Origin: Burkholderiaceae bacterium
GTDB lineage: Bacteria > Pseudomonadota > Gammaproteobacteria > Burkholderiales > Burkholderiaceae_C
Length of the DNA stretch: 64,000 nt
NCBI GenBank assembly: GCA_017992055.1
Contig: JAGOPK010000001.1
Span: forward strand, 372,001 to 436,000
Direction of reading: 5' to 3'
Position numbers and translations under genes: made by a program. The notes under the pieces were generated by a model. The model saw nothing but the letters and a program-made list of their open reading frames with translations, did not search any database and was not told the origin of the DNA. Positions within the stretch are counted from its first letter, which is position 1. Each line of letters begins with the position of its first letter. This document shows, in pieces, positions 34,834-43,874 of this stretch.

Positions 34834-35498
34834 ACAGCGAACTGGACCACCTGGTGGTGGTGGCGCAGACCCTGGAGCAGGGTGCGGCCTGGTGCCAGGC
34901 CACGCTGGGCGTTGCGCCCGGCCCCGGCGGCCGCCATGCGCTGATGGGCACGCACAACCGCCTGCTGCGCATCGATGGCCCGGGCTTTGCGCAGGCCTAT
35001 CTGGAGATCATCGCCATCGATCCGGAGGCGCCGCCCCCGTCGCGCGCCCGCTGGTTCGGCCTGGACGACGCGGCCCTGCAGCAGCGCCTGCGCGAGCAGG
35101 GCCCGCAGCTGCACCATGCGGTGCTGCGCTCGACCAATGTGGACATGCTGCGCTGGGGCCTGATCACGCTGGGCTGCCAGCCCGGGCCCCTGATCGCCGC
35201 CGCGCGCGACACGCCGGCCGGCCGCCTGGCCTGGCAGATCCTGGTGCGCGACGACGGCGCCATCGACCTGGACGGCCATCTGCCGACGCTGATCCAGTGG
35301 CAGGGCCGGCATCCCACCGAAGCCATGCCGGCCAGCGGCGTGGTGCTGCGCAGCGCCACGCTGGGCGGCGTGCCGGCGCGATTGCATCCGCTGCTGCGGC
35401 TGCGCGCCGGCAATGCCCGGCTGGCCGAGGCCGGCCCGGCCGTGCAGGTTGAACTGGACACGCCGCGCGGGCGCGTGGCGCTGTCCAGCCCCGCCTGA
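34830..35498 (+). CDS. VOC family protein (glyoxalase-like domain)
   Basis: The protein has 222 residues starting with GTG at 34830, which overlaps the PhzF stop (GTGA). The opening LDHLVVVAQTLEQGAAWCQ and the internal GTHNRLLRIDG...AYLEIIAIDP pattern match the larger glyoxalase-like VOC proteins often annotated beside PhzF. It is probably a metal-dependent or binding protein of the same pathway; the substrate is not predictable. It ends five bases before the convergent cytochrome c' gene. Confidence 0.82.
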   Translation: MNSELDHLVVVAQTLEQGAAWCQATLGVAPGPGGRHALMGTHNRLLRIDGPGFAQAYLEIIAIDPEAPPPSRARWFGLDDAALQQRLREQGPQLHHAVLRSTNVDMLRWGLITLGCQPGPLIAAARDTPAGRLAWQILVRDDGAIDLDGHLPTLIQWQGRHPTEAMPASGVVLRSATLGGVPARLHPLLRLRAGNARLAEAGPAVQVELDTPRGRVALSSPA

Positions 35499-35503
35499 AG
35501 GCT

Positions 35504-35977
35504 TTACTGGACGCGGAAGTTGTCGTGGCAGCTCTTGCAGCTGCCGGCGGCCGAGCCGAAGGCGGCCTTCAGCGCATCCAGGTTGTTGGCCTTGGCCGCG
35601 GCGGCCAGCTTGACCACCTCGTCCTGCATCTTCTTGGCCGCCTCGTCGAACTTGGCGCGCTCGCTCCAGACATTGGCCTTGGGCGCGCCCTTCTCGGTGC
35701 CCGAGGTGCCCTCGACGAAGCCGGCATAGGGCAGCTTGGACATCGTGACCACGATGTCGGCATTGGCCGCCGCGGCCGCGCCGTCGAAGGGCGCACGGCC
35801 GTTGGCCATGGCACCGATGCGGCCGAAGTGAGCGGCCATCACCGTGAAGGCCGCCTTGCGGTACTTGACCGCGTCCTCGGGCTTCTGGAACTGGGCCGCG
35901 GCGGGCAGGGCGGCGCCCAGGCCCAGGACGGTGGCGGCGGCGACGGTGGCATGGGCCAGCAGCGATGTCTTCTTCAT
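35504..35977 (-). CDS. Cytochrome c'
   Basis: The protein has 157 residues with a signal peptide cut near AAAQ (residue 29). The rest is a four-helix bundle with the class II haem site at the C-terminus: C147-K-S-C150-H151 followed by DNFR. Position and spacing are typical of cytochrome c'. These periplasmic pentacoordinate haem proteins bind NO and may protect against nitrosative stress. GGAGGA lies 8 bases before the ATG. The gene is divergent from a cytochrome b561 gene, 152 bp away. Confidence 0.94.
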   Translation of the reverse strand: MKKTSLLAHATVAAATVLGLGAALPAAAQFQKPEDAVKYRKAAFTVMAAHFGRIGAMANGRAPFDGAAAAANADIVVTMSKLPYAGFVEGTSGTEKGAPKANVWSERAKFDEAAKKMQDEVVKLAAAAKANNLDALKAAFGSAAGSCKSCHDNFRVQ

Positions 35978-36129
35978 GCAGGAATCCTCCAGGCGGATGG
36001 CAGGGGACGCGTCCGGCAACGGCGCCGGGCACTGCAGCAGTGTACGGAGCGTCGCCGCGACTATTCCCTGGCGATTCCGTTATCGTCGGCACCTCCGGCC
36101 GCCCACCGTCCTTCCACACCGCCCGCCGC

Positions 36130-36813
36130 ATGCAAGCACCGAACCCCCAGCTCCAACCGGTGCGGGTCTGGGACCTGCCCACCCGCTTGTTCCACTGGCT
36201 GCTGCTGGCGGCGGTGATCGGCCTGGTGGTCACCGGCAAGATCGGTGGCAATGCCCTGGTCTGGCATTTCCGCCTCGGCCTGCTGGTGGGTGCGCTGCTG
36301 GTGTTCCGCCTGCTGTGGGGCCTGGTCGGCGGGCGCTGGTCGCGCTTTGCCAGCTTCGTGCCCACGCCCGGCCGGCTGCTGCGCTATCTGCGGGGCACGG
36401 CACGCGCCGGCGAGCATCTGGAGGTCGGCCACAACCCGCTGGGCGCGCTGTCGGTGCTGGCCCTGCTGGCGGTGCTGCTGGCCCAGGTGGCCACCGGCCT
36501 GGTGGCCGATGACGAGATCGCCGTCACCGGGCCGCTGAACCGCTTTGTCGAGACCGCCACCGGCCTGGCCGCCACCGCCTGGCACAAGGGCTATGGCCAG
36601 TGGCTGATGCTGGGCCTGGTGGGCCTGCATGTGGCGGCCGTCGCGGCCTATGCGCTGCGCGGCAAGCGCCTGGTGCCGCCGATGATCCATGGCGACAAGG
36701 ACCTGCCCGCCGAGGTGCCGGCCAGCGCCGACGGCCTGGTCCAGCGCCTGCTGGCCGCGGTGCTGGCGGCGGCCTGCGCGGCCGGCGCGGTGGCCATCGG
36801 CCGGCTGGGCTGA
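36130..36813 (+). CDS. Cytochrome b561 family membrane protein
   Basis: The protein has 227 residues. RVWDLPTRLFHWLLLAAV is the usual first helix of the small bacterial cytochrome b subunits, with its haem-ligand His. Further histidines are in VWHFRLGLLVG, ATAWHKGYGQWLML and GLHVAAVAAYALRGK. There are four membrane helices plus a C-terminal fifth. It likely passes electrons from the membrane pool to a periplasmic c-type cytochrome, plausibly the divergent cytochrome c'. This pairing is common in beta- and gammaproteobacteria. Confidence 0.9.
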   Translation: MQAPNPQLQPVRVWDLPTRLFHWLLLAAVIGLVVTGKIGGNALVWHFRLGLLVGALLVFRLLWGLVGGRWSRFASFVPTPGRLLRYLRGTARAGEHLEVGHNPLGALSVLALLAVLLAQVATGLVADDEIAVTGPLNRFVETATGLAATAWHKGYGQWLMLGLVGLHVAAVAAYALRGKRLVPPMIHGDKDLPAEVPASADGLVQRLLAAVLAAACAAGAVAIGRLG

Positions 36814-36821
36814 GGCGCGGC

Positions 36822-37319
36822 ATGGCGATGAAAACGCCCGAGATCCGCCTGCAGATCCCCGACACGCCCGAGTGGCTGGACGCCACGCGCTCGCTGTTCC
36901 GCGAGTACGCGCAGCAGCTGGGCATCGACCTGTGCTTCCAGGGCTTCGAGGCCGAGCTGGCCGATCTGCCCGGTGCCTATGCCGAGCCCCACGGCGTGCT
37001 GCTGCTGGCCTTCGTCGACGGGCAGCTGGCCGGCTGCGGCGCCTTCCGGCCGCTGCACGACGTCGACTATGCCAATGCCTGCGAGATGAAGCGGCTGTTC
37101 GTGCGGCCCGACTTCCGCCGCTATGGCCTGGGCCGGCTGCTGGCCCAGGCGCTGATCGACCGCGCCACCCAGGCCGGCTATTCGGCCATGCTGCTGGACA
37201 CGCTGGACGACATGGAGGCCGCGCGTGGCCTGTACGAATCGCTGGGCTTCGAGGAAGTGCCGCCCTACTACTACAACCCCATCCCCGGCGCGCACTACCT
37301 GAAGGTCGACCTGGCGTGA
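36822..37319 (+). CDS. GNAT family N-acetyltransferase
   Basis: The protein has 165 residues. The acetyl-CoA-binding motif A is seen as CEMKRLFVRPDFRRYGLGRL, and motif B as GLYESLGFEEVPPYY. It would transfer acetyl groups to a small molecule or amine; the acceptor is unknown. The stop overlaps the GTG start of the epimerase gene by 3 bp, linking it to the sugar-enzyme genes downstream. A second in-frame ATG at 36828 is an alternative start. Confidence 0.88.
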   Translation: MAMKTPEIRLQIPDTPEWLDATRSLFREYAQQLGIDLCFQGFEAELADLPGAYAEPHGVLLLAFVDGQLAGCGAFRPLHDVDYANACEMKRLFVRPDFRRYGLGRLLAQALIDRATQAGYSAMLLDTLDDMEAARGLYESLGFEEVPPYYYNPIPGAHYLKVDLA

Positions 37320-38173
37320 GCGGGCTGCAGCTGCGCGCCGGCGCACTGCGCCTGGCGCTGCGTCCCGATCTGGGCGCGGCCATCACCGGCCTGTGGTTCG
37401 ACGGCCTGCCGCTGCTGCGCAGCAGCGACCTGCCGCAGGCCCTGAGCAGCGCGCGCCAGGCCGGCGCCCTGGTGCTGGCGCCGTACAGCAACCGCATCGC
37501 CGCCGGCCGCTTTGCATGGGATGGCCAGCCGCAGCAGCTGGCGCTGGCGCCCGGCGAGCCGCATGCACTGCACGGCCTGGCCTGGCAGCGGCCCTGGACC
37601 GTCACCGGCCACAGCGCCGAGGCCGCCCAGCTGGAGCTGCGCCACCGGCCCGATGCCGACTGGCCCTTCGGCTTCACGCTGCGCCAGCACCTGTCTCTCC
37701 GTCCGGATGGCCTGGACCTGGCGCTGCAGCTGGACAGCGACGACGCCCGCGACCAGCCGGCCGGCCTGGGCTGGCATCCGTTCTTCGAGCGCCGTGACGG
37801 CGCGCACCTGCGCCTGGCCGTGCAGCGGCGCTGGTCCTGCGGGCCCGACCGCCTGCCGCTGGCGCCCGAGCCGCATGCGCCGCTGGATGCCGACATTGCC
37901 GCGCTGGACCTGGACCATGTGTACGACGGCTGGGACGGCCAGGCCTGGATCGACGACGCGCAGTTGAGCCTACGCCTGCACCTGCGCAGCGATGCGCGGC
38001 GCGTGGTGGTCTATGCGCCGCTCGGCCGGCCGTTCTTCTGCGTCGAGCCGGTCAGCCACATCCACAATGCGCTGAACCTGGACGATCCCCTGGCCGCCGG
38101 CCTGGTGCGGCTGCGCCCCGGCGCCCGGTTGACGCTGGACTGCCACCTCGACCTCCATCCGCTCCCGCCATGA
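37316..38173 (+). CDS. Aldose 1-epimerase family protein
   Basis: The protein has 285 residues starting at GTG, which overlaps the acetyltransferase stop. It has a galactose-mutarotase-like beta-sandwich. LAPYSNRIAAGRFAWDG holds the conserved NRI element, HGLAWQRPW and GWHPFFERR supply the catalytic-type histidines, and FFCVEPVSHIHNALN the C-terminal Glu. It would interconvert sugar anomers in the cytosol. It overlaps the SMP-30 gene by 4 bp (ATGA), so the pair probably works on one sugar. Confidence 0.88.
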   Translation: MSGLQLRAGALRLALRPDLGAAITGLWFDGLPLLRSSDLPQALSSARQAGALVLAPYSNRIAAGRFAWDGQPQQLALAPGEPHALHGLAWQRPWTVTGHSAEAAQLELRHRPDADWPFGFTLRQHLSLRPDGLDLALQLDSDDARDQPAGLGWHPFFERRDGAHLRLAVQRRWSCGPDRLPLAPEPHAPLDADIAALDLDHVYDGWDGQAWIDDAQLSLRLHLRSDARRVVVYAPLGRPFFCVEPVSHIHNALNLDDPLAAGLVRLRPGARLTLDCHLDLHPLPP

Positions 38174-39087
38174 CCGCTGCCTGGACCCCCGAGATCACGG
38201 CCCTGCCGGTGCCCGCCGCGCTGCTGGGCGAGTCGCCGCTGTGGCATCCGGTGGAGCAATGCCTGTACTGGGTGGACATCCCGGGCCAGCGCCTGCACCG
38301 CTTCGATCCGGCCAGCGGCGCCCACCAGGCCTGGGACCAGCCCAGCCAGCCGGCCTGCATCGCGGCCCTGCTGGGCGGCGGCCTGCTGGCGGCCATGCGC
38401 GACGGCCTGTGGCGCATCGACACCATCAGCGGCGAGCGCAAGCGCATCGCCAAGCCGCCTTATGACCCGGCCAGGCAGCGCTTCAACGACGGCAAGGCCG
38501 ATGCCCAGGGCCGCTTCTGGATCGGCAGCATCGACGATGCGCGCGAACCGCAGGCGGCGCTGTACCGCCTGGGCCGCGGCCCGGCCGGCCGGCTGGAGAA
38601 GCTGGCCGGCGGCATCAGCGCCAGCAACGGCCTGGCCTTCAGCCCCGACGGCCGCACGCTGTACTGGGCCGACACCAAGGCCCATGTGGTGCAGGCGCTG
38701 GACGTGGACCCGCTGGACGGCAGCCTGTCGCGCCAGCGCGTGTTTGCGCAGTTCCCGCTGCGCGATGCGGCCCAGCCGCTGCAGGCCTATGGCGGCCGGC
38801 CCGACGGCGCGGCGGTGGACAGCGAAGGCGCCTACTGGGTGGCGATGTTCGAGGGCCAGCGCCTGCTGCGCCTGGCGCCGGACGGCAGCCAGCTGGCCGA
38901 GCTGCGCCTGCCGGTGCGTTGTCCCACCATGCCCTGCTTCGGCGGCGCCGACCTGAAGACGCTGTACATCACCACCGCCCGCGACAAGCGCCCGGCCGAC
39001 GAGCTGGCGGCCCAGCCGCTGGCCGGCTGCGTGCTGCAGCTGCGCGTGGACGTGCCGGGCCTGCCGGCACACCTGGCGCAGCTCTGA
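38170..39087 (+). CDS. SMP-30/gluconolactonase family lactonase
   Basis: The protein has 305 residues of six-bladed propeller. The N-terminal metal-ligand region LLGESPLWHPVEQCLYWVD, the NDGKADAQGRFWIGSID segment, SNGLAFSPDGRTLYWADT and DGAAVDSEGAYWVAMF carry the conserved Glu, Asn and Asp ligands. The family opens sugar lactones such as gluconolactone or arabinolactone. Together with the overlapping epimerase it suggests oxidative sugar breakdown; no sugar dehydrogenase is in the window. The protein is cytosolic, with no signal peptide. Confidence 0.92.
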   Translation: MTAAWTPEITALPVPAALLGESPLWHPVEQCLYWVDIPGQRLHRFDPASGAHQAWDQPSQPACIAALLGGGLLAAMRDGLWRIDTISGERKRIAKPPYDPARQRFNDGKADAQGRFWIGSIDDAREPQAALYRLGRGPAGRLEKLAGGISASNGLAFSPDGRTLYWADTKAHVVQALDVDPLDGSLSRQRVFAQFPLRDAAQPLQAYGGRPDGAAVDSEGAYWVAMFEGQRLLRLAPDGSQLAELRLPVRCPTMPCFGGADLKTLYITTARDKRPADELAAQPLAGCVLQLRVDVPGLPAHLAQL

Positions 39088-39094
39088 GCGGCGA

Positions 39095-39730
39095 TCAGGC
39101 GCCCGAGCCGTACTTGATCGAGCAGCCGTAGGGCCGCGTGCTGGGCTGGCTGACCGGCTTGCCGGCGCTGGTCTCGGCCAGGGCCTGCTTCACATGGTTG
39201 GTGGCGCTGGCGATGTCGGCCGGGTTGGCGCTGGGCTTGCTGTCGATGGCGCCGGCATACACCAGGGTGCCGCCGCCATCGACGATGTACAGGTGCGGCG
39301 TGGTGCGCGCGCCATAGGCGCGGCCCAGCTTGCCGTCGGCATCCATCAGCGTGGCCGTGGCCGCGGCCTTGTGGCCGCTCATCCACTGCGCCATGGCCTG
39401 CGGCGTCTTGTAGTCGCTGGCATCGGCGGCGGTGGAGTTAATCGCCAGCCAGACCACGCCCTTGGCCGCGGCCTCCTTCTGCGTGCCCTGCATGTTGGCG
39501 CTGTTGTAGTGCTTCTGCACGAAGGGGCAGCCGGGGTTGACCCATTCCAGCACCACGGTCTTGCCCTTGAAATCGGCCAGCGACACGGTCTTGCCGCTGG
39601 TGTCCACGGCGCTGAAGGCCGGTGCCGGCTGGCCCACGCTGGCCGCGGCCAGGGCCGTGGCGCTGCCGCCGGCCAGCAGGGCCAGCATCAGCGACAGACG
39701 CAGGGAGGGTTGCAAGCTCATGCTCATCAT
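39095..39730 (-). CDS. Periplasmic thioredoxin-fold redoxin (AhpC/TSA-like)
   Basis: The protein has 211 residues; a signal peptide ends near ALAA (residue 29). The redoxin domain has a single Cys at the active site, WVNPGCPFVQKH, instead of CxxC, and a second Cys near the C-terminus in RPYGCSIKYG. These two probably form the redox pair. ATG at 39730 or 39727 are both possible, with GGAG upstream. It is followed upstream by dsbD, which could keep it reduced. Confidence 0.87.
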   Translation of the reverse strand: MMSMSLQPSLRLSLMLALLAGGSATALAAASVGQPAPAFSAVDTSGKTVSLADFKGKTVVLEWVNPGCPFVQKHYNSANMQGTQKEAAAKGVVWLAINSTAADASDYKTPQAMAQWMSGHKAAATATLMDADGKLGRAYGARTTPHLYIVDGGGTLVYAGAIDSKPSANPADIASATNHVKQALAETSAGKPVSQPSTRPYGCSIKYGSGA

Positions 39731-39752
39731 CGGGCTCCGTTCGATGCGGGTT

Positions 39753-41885
39753 TCAGGGCGGGGGTGGAAGCGCGGCCACCGCTTGGCGCAGCTCGGCGAC
39801 GCTGGGAATCTCGCTCAACAGATGGGGCCTTGCAGCGCCCGGGGCATGCAGCGCATACACCGGCACGCCGCTGCGGCCCAGGCGCTGCAGCTCGGCGGCG
39901 ATGGCCGCGTCGCGGCGCGTCCAGTCGGCGCGCAGCAGCAGCACCTGGCGGTCGCGCAGCGCCTGCAGCACCGAGGCATCGGCCAGCGTGGTGCGCTTGT
40001 TGTACTGGCAGGTCACGCACCAGGCGGCGGTGAAGTCGACAAACACCGGCCGGCCCTGGGCCAGGGCCTGGTCCACCGCCGCGGCCGACCAGGGCGACCA
40101 GCCGGCATCCGCCACGGCACCGGCCGCCGAGGCCGGCGCCGGCTGGCGCAGCGACGGTGCGGCCCAGACCAGGGTCAGCCCGCCCAGGGCCAGGGCCAGT
40201 GCGCCAAGGCCGCGGCGCGCGCGGCGGCCCAGCGCCGGCGAGCCCCAGGCCCAGGCCACGAAGGCCAGGGCCAGCAGCAGGCCCAGCAGCGCCGCGGCGC
40301 CGTCGATGCCGGTCTGCTGGCCCAGCACCCAGACCAGCCAGACCACGGTGGCCAGCATCGGAAAGGCCATCAGCCCACGCAGCTGGGCCATCCAGGGGCC
40401 GGGCCGCGGCAGCCGCGTGGCCAGCCCCGGCCAGGCGCTGGCCAGCAGATAGGGCAGGGCCATGCCCAGGCCCAGCGCGGCAAACACGGCCAGGGCCTGG
40501 GCCGGCGGCAGCGTCACCGCCAGGCCCAGCGAGGCGCCCATGAACGGCGCGGTGCAGGGCGAGGCCACGGCCACCGCCAGCACGCCGGTCAGCGCCGAGT
40601 CGGCCAGCGGATGGCGGGCGCGCGCCGTGGCCCAGCGGTCGGGCAGCACCGAGCCGACCTCGAACAGGCCGGCCAGGTTCAGCGCGATCAGCGTGAACAG
40701 CGCCGCCAGTCCGGCCACCACCGCCGGCGACTGCAGCTGGAAGCCCCAGCCCAGTTGCTCGCCGCCGGCGCGCAGCGCCAGCAGCAGCGCCGCCAGCGCG
40801 ACGAAGCTGGCGACCACGCCGGCGCTGTAGGCCAGGCCGCCGGCCAGCATCGCGCGGCGGTCATGGGCATGGCGGGCAAAGTCCAGCAGCTTCAGCGACA
40901 GCACCGGAAACACGCAGGGCATCAGGTTCAGCAGCAGGCCGCCGGCCAGGGCCAGCAGCAGCGCCAGGGCCAGGCCCGGCGCTGGATCGGCAGTGGCGAC
41001 GGTGGTGGCCGGGGGGGTGGCCGCCGTAGCGGCCGTGGCAGCCGGCGCGCCCGGGGCCGGCCAGGCGCCCTCGATCGCCACCTGCAGCTGCAGGCCGGCG
41101 GCCTGGCCATCGCCCACCAGCACCGCCGGCAGCTGGTGCGGGGCCTCGCTGCGCTGCGGATCCAGCGGCACGCGGGCGGTCCACAGGCCATCGCGCCATT
41201 GGCCGGCGACGGCCGCCGCATGCCGGATCACGCCGCCGGTCTCGGGCAGGAACTGCAGCTCGCGGCCGCGCCAGTCGGCCGGCAGGCCGCTGACCTGCAG
41301 CTGCAGCGCATCGGGCTGCACCGTGGCGCTGGCCTGGGCGCCGGGCACGGTCCGGGGCCGAGCAGCGCGGGCGGCCTCGAACAGCGGCGCCTCGGCGGTG
41401 ACGGCCGGCCCCACCGGCAGGCGCAGCGCCAGCTCGCCGCCCTCGGGGATGCACACCTCCTTGCACACCAGCCAGTCGGCGCGCAGGCGGATGTCCAGCT
41501 GCGGCGCGCTCCAGCCGGCGGGCAGTTGCAGCGCCACCGGCAGCAGCAGCCGGCCTTCGTAGCCATAGTTCAGCAGCGGGCCCACCGGCAGGCGCCTGGG
41601 CGTGGGCCATTCGATCTCGCCGGCCTGCACGCCGGGCGGCAGGGTCCAGGCCAGCGTGGTCGGCAGGCCGGAGTCGCCGGGGTTCTTCCAGTAGCTGTGC
41701 CAGTGCGGCTGGTGCTCGATCTTCAGGCCCAGCCACAGCGGCTTGCCGGGCTGCAGGCCCTCGGGCGCATGGGCCACCAGTTCGGCGCGCACCTGGGGCG
41801 TCTGCAGGCTGCTGCCGGCGGCCAGCGCATGGCCTTGCCAGGCCAGGGTGGCCAGAAGCGGCAGCAGGTTCAGGAGGGCGCGCAT
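39753..41885 (-). CDS. dsbD: Thiol:disulfide interchange protein DsbD/ScsB type
   Basis: The protein has 710 residues: a signal peptide, an N-terminal periplasmic domain with a Cys pair (LVCKEVCIPEGG), and an eight-helix membrane domain with one Cys each in LMPCVFPVLSLKLL and ASPCTAPFMG. A C-terminal thioredoxin domain has CVTC in FTAAWCVTCQYNKRTTL. All redox cysteines needed to carry electrons from cytosolic thioredoxin to periplasmic proteins are present. The neighbouring redoxin, 22 bp downstream, is a likely client. The N-terminal domain resembles ScsB more than E. coli DsbD. Confidence 0.92.
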   Translation of the reverse strand: MRALLNLLPLLATLAWQGHALAAGSSLQTPQVRAELVAHAPEGLQPGKPLWLGLKIEHQPHWHSYWKNPGDSGLPTTLAWTLPPGVQAGEIEWPTPRRLPVGPLLNYGYEGRLLLPVALQLPAGWSAPQLDIRLRADWLVCKEVCIPEGGELALRLPVGPAVTAEAPLFEAARAARPRTVPGAQASATVQPDALQLQVSGLPADWRGRELQFLPETGGVIRHAAAVAGQWRDGLWTARVPLDPQRSEAPHQLPAVLVGDGQAAGLQLQVAIEGAWPAPGAPAATAATAATPPATTVATADPAPGLALALLLALAGGLLLNLMPCVFPVLSLKLLDFARHAHDRRAMLAGGLAYSAGVVASFVALAALLLALRAGGEQLGWGFQLQSPAVVAGLAALFTLIALNLAGLFEVGSVLPDRWATARARHPLADSALTGVLAVAVASPCTAPFMGASLGLAVTLPPAQALAVFAALGLGMALPYLLASAWPGLATRLPRPGPWMAQLRGLMAFPMLATVVWLVWVLGQQTGIDGAAALLGLLLALAFVAWAWGSPALGRRARRGLGALALALGGLTLVWAAPSLRQPAPASAAGAVADAGWSPWSAAAVDQALAQGRPVFVDFTAAWCVTCQYNKRTTLADASVLQALRDRQVLLLRADWTRRDAAIAAELQRLGRSGVPVYALHAPGAARPHLLSEIPSVAELRQAVAALPPPP

Positions 41886-41928
41886 GTGCTGCAGACTCTG
41901 CGCCGACCGGCCGAGTTCCGGCCGCAGC

Positions 41929-41951
41929 GGCCCCGGGCAAACCCCGGGGCC
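41929..41951. repeat. GC-rich hairpin upstream of the atp promoter
   Basis: GGCCCCGGG-CAAAC-CCCGGGGCC forms a 9-bp perfect stem with a 5-base loop. It sits between the dsbD start and the predicted atpI -35 region and has no T tract, so it is not a standard terminator. Confidence 0.5.
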
Positions 41952-41984
41952 CAGGGGAATGGTCGAACTGCAGGGGTTTCCACG

Positions 41985-41990
41985 TATACT
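41985..41990 (+). promoter_or_regulatory. -10 element TATACT of the atp operon
   Basis: TATACT is a near-consensus -10; TCGAAC at 41963-41968 is a weak -35 with 16-bp spacing. Transcription would begin about 41997, 30 bp before atpI. Confidence 0.6.
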
Positions 41991-42026
41991 CCCGCGGTTT
42001 GCCGCAACCGAACGCGAAGTCCTGCC

Positions 42027-42551
42027 ATGTCTGAACGGCCTGCCCCAATCGCCGGCCGCCCGGATTCCCGCCCCAAGGCTGTCCAGCCGCGGGGTGGATG
42101 GGAAGACTCAGAAGATGAGGTGGCGAACCGGGCTTTCAAGAGCCTCAGCCGGGAGGAGGCCGAGGCGCTGAGAAAGCAGCAGCCGTCGCTGTCGCCCTGG
42201 GTGGTCATCGCCGCCCAGCTGGCGACCGGCGTGGTGGTGGCCCTGATCGGGCTGCTGCTCACGCGGCGGTCGGAAGTGGCGTGGTCGCTGCTGTATGGCG
42301 CGGCCACGGTGGTGGTGCCGGGCGTGCTGATGGCACGTGGCATGACCAGCAAGGCCTCCAGCATGGCGCCGGGCACGTCGGCCGTCAGCTTCATGTTGTG
42401 GGAATTTGTGAAGATCGGCGTTTCGGTCGCGATGCTTGCTGTCGCGAACCGGATCGTGCAGCCCCTGGTCTGGCCGGCTCTGCTGGTGGGCCTGGTGGTG
42501 TGCATCAAGGTGTACTGGGTGGCGCTGCTGTGGCAGCGGCGCCCGATCTGA
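42027..42551 (+). CDS. atpI: ATP synthase accessory protein I
   Basis: The protein has 174 residues. A polar, charged N-terminus of about 65 residues is followed by four membrane helices (WVVIAAQLATGVVVALIGLL and three more). Position as first gene before atpB, and the helix pattern, identify AtpI, which helps assemble the c-ring. It is longer than enterobacterial AtpI because of the N-terminal extension. A predicted promoter lies just upstream. Confidence 0.88.
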   Translation: MSERPAPIAGRPDSRPKAVQPRGGWEDSEDEVANRAFKSLSREEAEALRKQQPSLSPWVVIAAQLATGVVVALIGLLLTRRSEVAWSLLYGAATVVVPGVLMARGMTSKASSMAPGTSAVSFMLWEFVKIGVSVAMLAVANRIVQPLVWPALLVGLVVCIKVYWVALLWQRRPI

Positions 42552-42584
42552 AGACTTAGACGACGCTTACGGGACACACAGCAC

Positions 42585-43421
42585 ATGGCAGCCGAAGGTC
42601 ACGCGCCAACCGCCGGTGAATACATCATTCACCACCTCACGCACCTGCAGAACCACAAGCAGACGTCGATCGTCGACTTCTCGGTGTTCAACCTAGACAG
42701 CATCTTCTATGCCGTGCTGCTGGGTCTGGTGAGCTCCTTCGTGCTGTGGCGCGCCGCGGCCAAGGCCACCTCGGGCGTGCCGGGCCGCTTCCAGGCCGCG
42801 GTCGAGCTGCTGGTCGAGATGGTCGACAGCCAGGCCAAGGGCATCGTGCACAACGCGCAAAGCCGCAAGCTGGTGGCCCCGCTGGCGCTGACCGTGTTCA
42901 TCTGGATCTTCATGATGAACAGCATGGACTTCCTGCCGGTGGACCTGCTGCCCAAGATCGGCGAGGCCTTCGGCATCCACTACATGCGCGTGGTGCCCAC
43001 CGCCGACCTGTCGGTGACCATGGGTCTGTCTCTGTCGGTGCTGATCGTCTGCCTGGTCTACAACGTCAAGATCAAGGGCCTGGGCGGCTGGATCCACGAG
43101 CTGTTTGCCGCTCCGTTTGGCGACAAGGTGTTCCTGTATCCGATCAACTTCCTGATGCAGGTGATCGAGTTCGTGGCCAAGACCGTCTCGCACGGCATGC
43201 GGCTGTTCGGCAACATGTATGCCGGCGAACTGATCTTCATGCTGATCGCGCTGATGGGCGGCGCCTTTGCCTTCACCGGCACGGGCATCGCGCTGTTCCT
43301 CGGCCACATCTTTGCCGGCACCGTGTGGGCGATCTTCCACATCCTGATCGTCGCGCTGCAGGCCTTCGTGTTCATGATGCTGACCCTCGTCTACGTCGGT
43401 CAGGCTCATGATGCCCACTGA
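42585..43421 (+). CDS. atpB: F0F1 ATP synthase subunit a
   Basis: The protein has 278 residues with five to six membrane helices. The essential proton-path arginine is in SHGMRLFGNMYAGELIFML (E. coli R210 position), with later conserved residues in LIVALQAFVFMMLTLVY. It forms the proton half-channels against the c-ring in the inner membrane. It lies 33 bp after atpI. Confidence 0.97.
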   Translation: MAAEGHAPTAGEYIIHHLTHLQNHKQTSIVDFSVFNLDSIFYAVLLGLVSSFVLWRAAAKATSGVPGRFQAAVELLVEMVDSQAKGIVHNAQSRKLVAPLALTVFIWIFMMNSMDFLPVDLLPKIGEAFGIHYMRVVPTADLSVTMGLSLSVLIVCLVYNVKIKGLGGWIHELFAAPFGDKVFLYPINFLMQVIEFVAKTVSHGMRLFGNMYAGELIFMLIALMGGAFAFTGTGIALFLGHIFAGTVWAIFHILIVALQAFVFMMLTLVYVGQAHDAH

Positions 43422-43488
43422 GCCGGCGCGGTTCGGTTTCTTTCTCTCTCCTCTCGTCCGTAGTTTTTCCCTTTCTCACTCTCTCTAA

Positions 43489-43764
<276 letters not shown>

Positions 43765-43874
43765 TCGCGCACGGCCCGGAGCAGCACGCTCCGCTGTCGT
43801 GGCTGGCCGCCGGCCGTTCCCCCGTGGACGCAGTCGAGGCCGGTGTTTTCCGTCACCGTGATTGAGGCATCAAA

